Source: Oscillospiraceae bacterium
Lineage (GTDB): Bacteria > Bacillota > Clostridia > Oscillospirales > Oscillospiraceae
Direction: 5' to 3'
DNA length: 5,312 nt
Assembly: GCA_016302405.1 (NCBI GenBank)
Contig: JAEDNR010000103.1
Location: forward strand, 1 to 5,312
Shown here: one piece after another, positions 5,148 through 5,312 of the stretch
How positions within the stretch are numbered: position 1 is the first letter of the stretch
How the letters are laid out: every line of letters starts with the position of its first letter
Translations under genes and position numbers: made by a program
Notes under the pieces: generated by a model
What the model was told of the DNA's origin: nothing
The model's database searches: none
The model's input: only the letters and a program-made list of their open reading frames with translations

Positions 5148-5167
5148 GCCCGCTAAATTCCAATTTG
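5148..5167 (+). repeat. GCCCGC-AAATTCCAATTT repeat, copy 3
   Basis: GCCCGCTAAATTCCAATTTG matches copy 1 at 4-23 at 19 of 20 positions and forms the right border of the 4851-5167 element. Bases 5168-5257 after it hold no gene, only AT-rich sequence with a short CAGATA/TATCTG inverted repeat (5170-5175/5194-5199). Confidence 0.7.
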
Positions 5168-5257
5168 CACAGATAATTTAAAAATATTTCTTCTATCTGC
5201 TTCTGCTGTCAGAAAAAGTGTTTTCGTAGACTTGCGCCGCAGTAATCAAGCAGAAAG

Positions 5258-5312
5258 GGGGCTGTCTCACTAAGGAAAGGTTTCGTCAAATAGCACAAAG
5301 AAAAAGAAAGCT
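5258..5312 (+). mobile_element. Left end of a second MITE-like element, cut by window edge
   Basis: GGGGCTGTCTCACTAA at 5258-5273 is identical to the left end of the element at 1932-1947. The following bases are diverged but keep GAAA, CAAAT and an AAG-rich stretch, and the window ends in AAGCT. In the first element's right arm, read in reverse, AAGCT leads into GTCATTGCGA. Only the 16-base end is a firm match. Confidence 0.5.

Larger units (their letters stand above)
4851..5167. mobile_element. Composite noncoding repeat element with inverted ends
   Basis: The left end at 4854-4874 (AAATTGGGAATTTGTCGGGC) is, read on the other strand, a near copy of the right end at 5148-5166 (GCCCGCTAAATTCCAATTT). 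Read from the left, the inside holds a CCTTCCCCC/GGGGGAAGG hairpin (4879-4898) and a GCCCC/GGGGC hairpin near 4900. A perfect 15-bp inverted repeat (4913-4927/5017-5031) follows, then a GATTGCC hairpin (5066-5086) and a GGAAGC/GCTTCC hairpin (5124-5141). No gene is supported. The GGGAAGGTGCCCCGCAGGGGCGGATGAGG-type block is one I recall from gut Clostridia intergenic regions. It looks like a non-autonomous element or remnant. Confidence 0.5.

Overview
The window looks like chromosomal DNA of a gut-type Clostridia member (Oscillospiraceae-like Firmicutes). The basis is a fairly GC-rich coding sequence with strong AGGAGG-type ribosome binding sites, a DUF1292 protein, an ECF-type S component, an AbrB/SpoVT-like regulator, and intergenic palindromic repeats of the kind I associate with such genomes. 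The genus cannot be settled from the sequence alone.

Layout. Bases 1-317 hold no convincing gene. They carry two copies of an AAATTCCAATTT motif, a GC-rich hairpin and a promoter (TATAAT at 226-231). A plus-strand operon follows: a six-helix membrane protein resembling an ECF transporter S component (318-872), a small acidic DUF1292 protein (904-1191), and the E1-like tRNA threonylcarbamoyladenosine dehydratase TcdA (1195-1917). The three are spaced 31 and 3 bases apart. Bases 1932-2133 form a roughly 200-bp miniature inverted-repeat element that folds as a nested four-way structure. It sits between the convergent tcdA and cysE genes and probably doubles as their terminator.

On the minus strand, serine O-acetyltransferase cysE (2142-3083) has its own promoter. 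That promoter is embedded in the terminator hairpin of the gene upstream. The upstream gene is an MGT/UGT-family glycosyltransferase (3162-4529) with an unusual C-terminal pair of membrane helices. It forms a two-gene operon with a 68-residue AbrB/SpoVT-type regulator (4545-4751), driven by a perfect-consensus TTGACA-17-TATAAT promoter that overlaps an 8-bp inverted repeat, a candidate autoregulatory operator.

Bases 4851-5167 hold no gene. They form a second, different composite element bounded by inverted copies of the GCCCG-AAATTCCAATTT motif, with a perfect 15-bp inverted repeat and several hairpins inside. The right edge of the window (5258-5312) is the start of what looks like a second copy of the 1932-2133 element.

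The genes are mostly housekeeping (tRNA modification, cysteine synthesis, vitamin or cofactor uptake). The regulator-glycosyltransferase pair is the likeliest adaptive module. The most unusual content is the two families of structured noncoding repeats.
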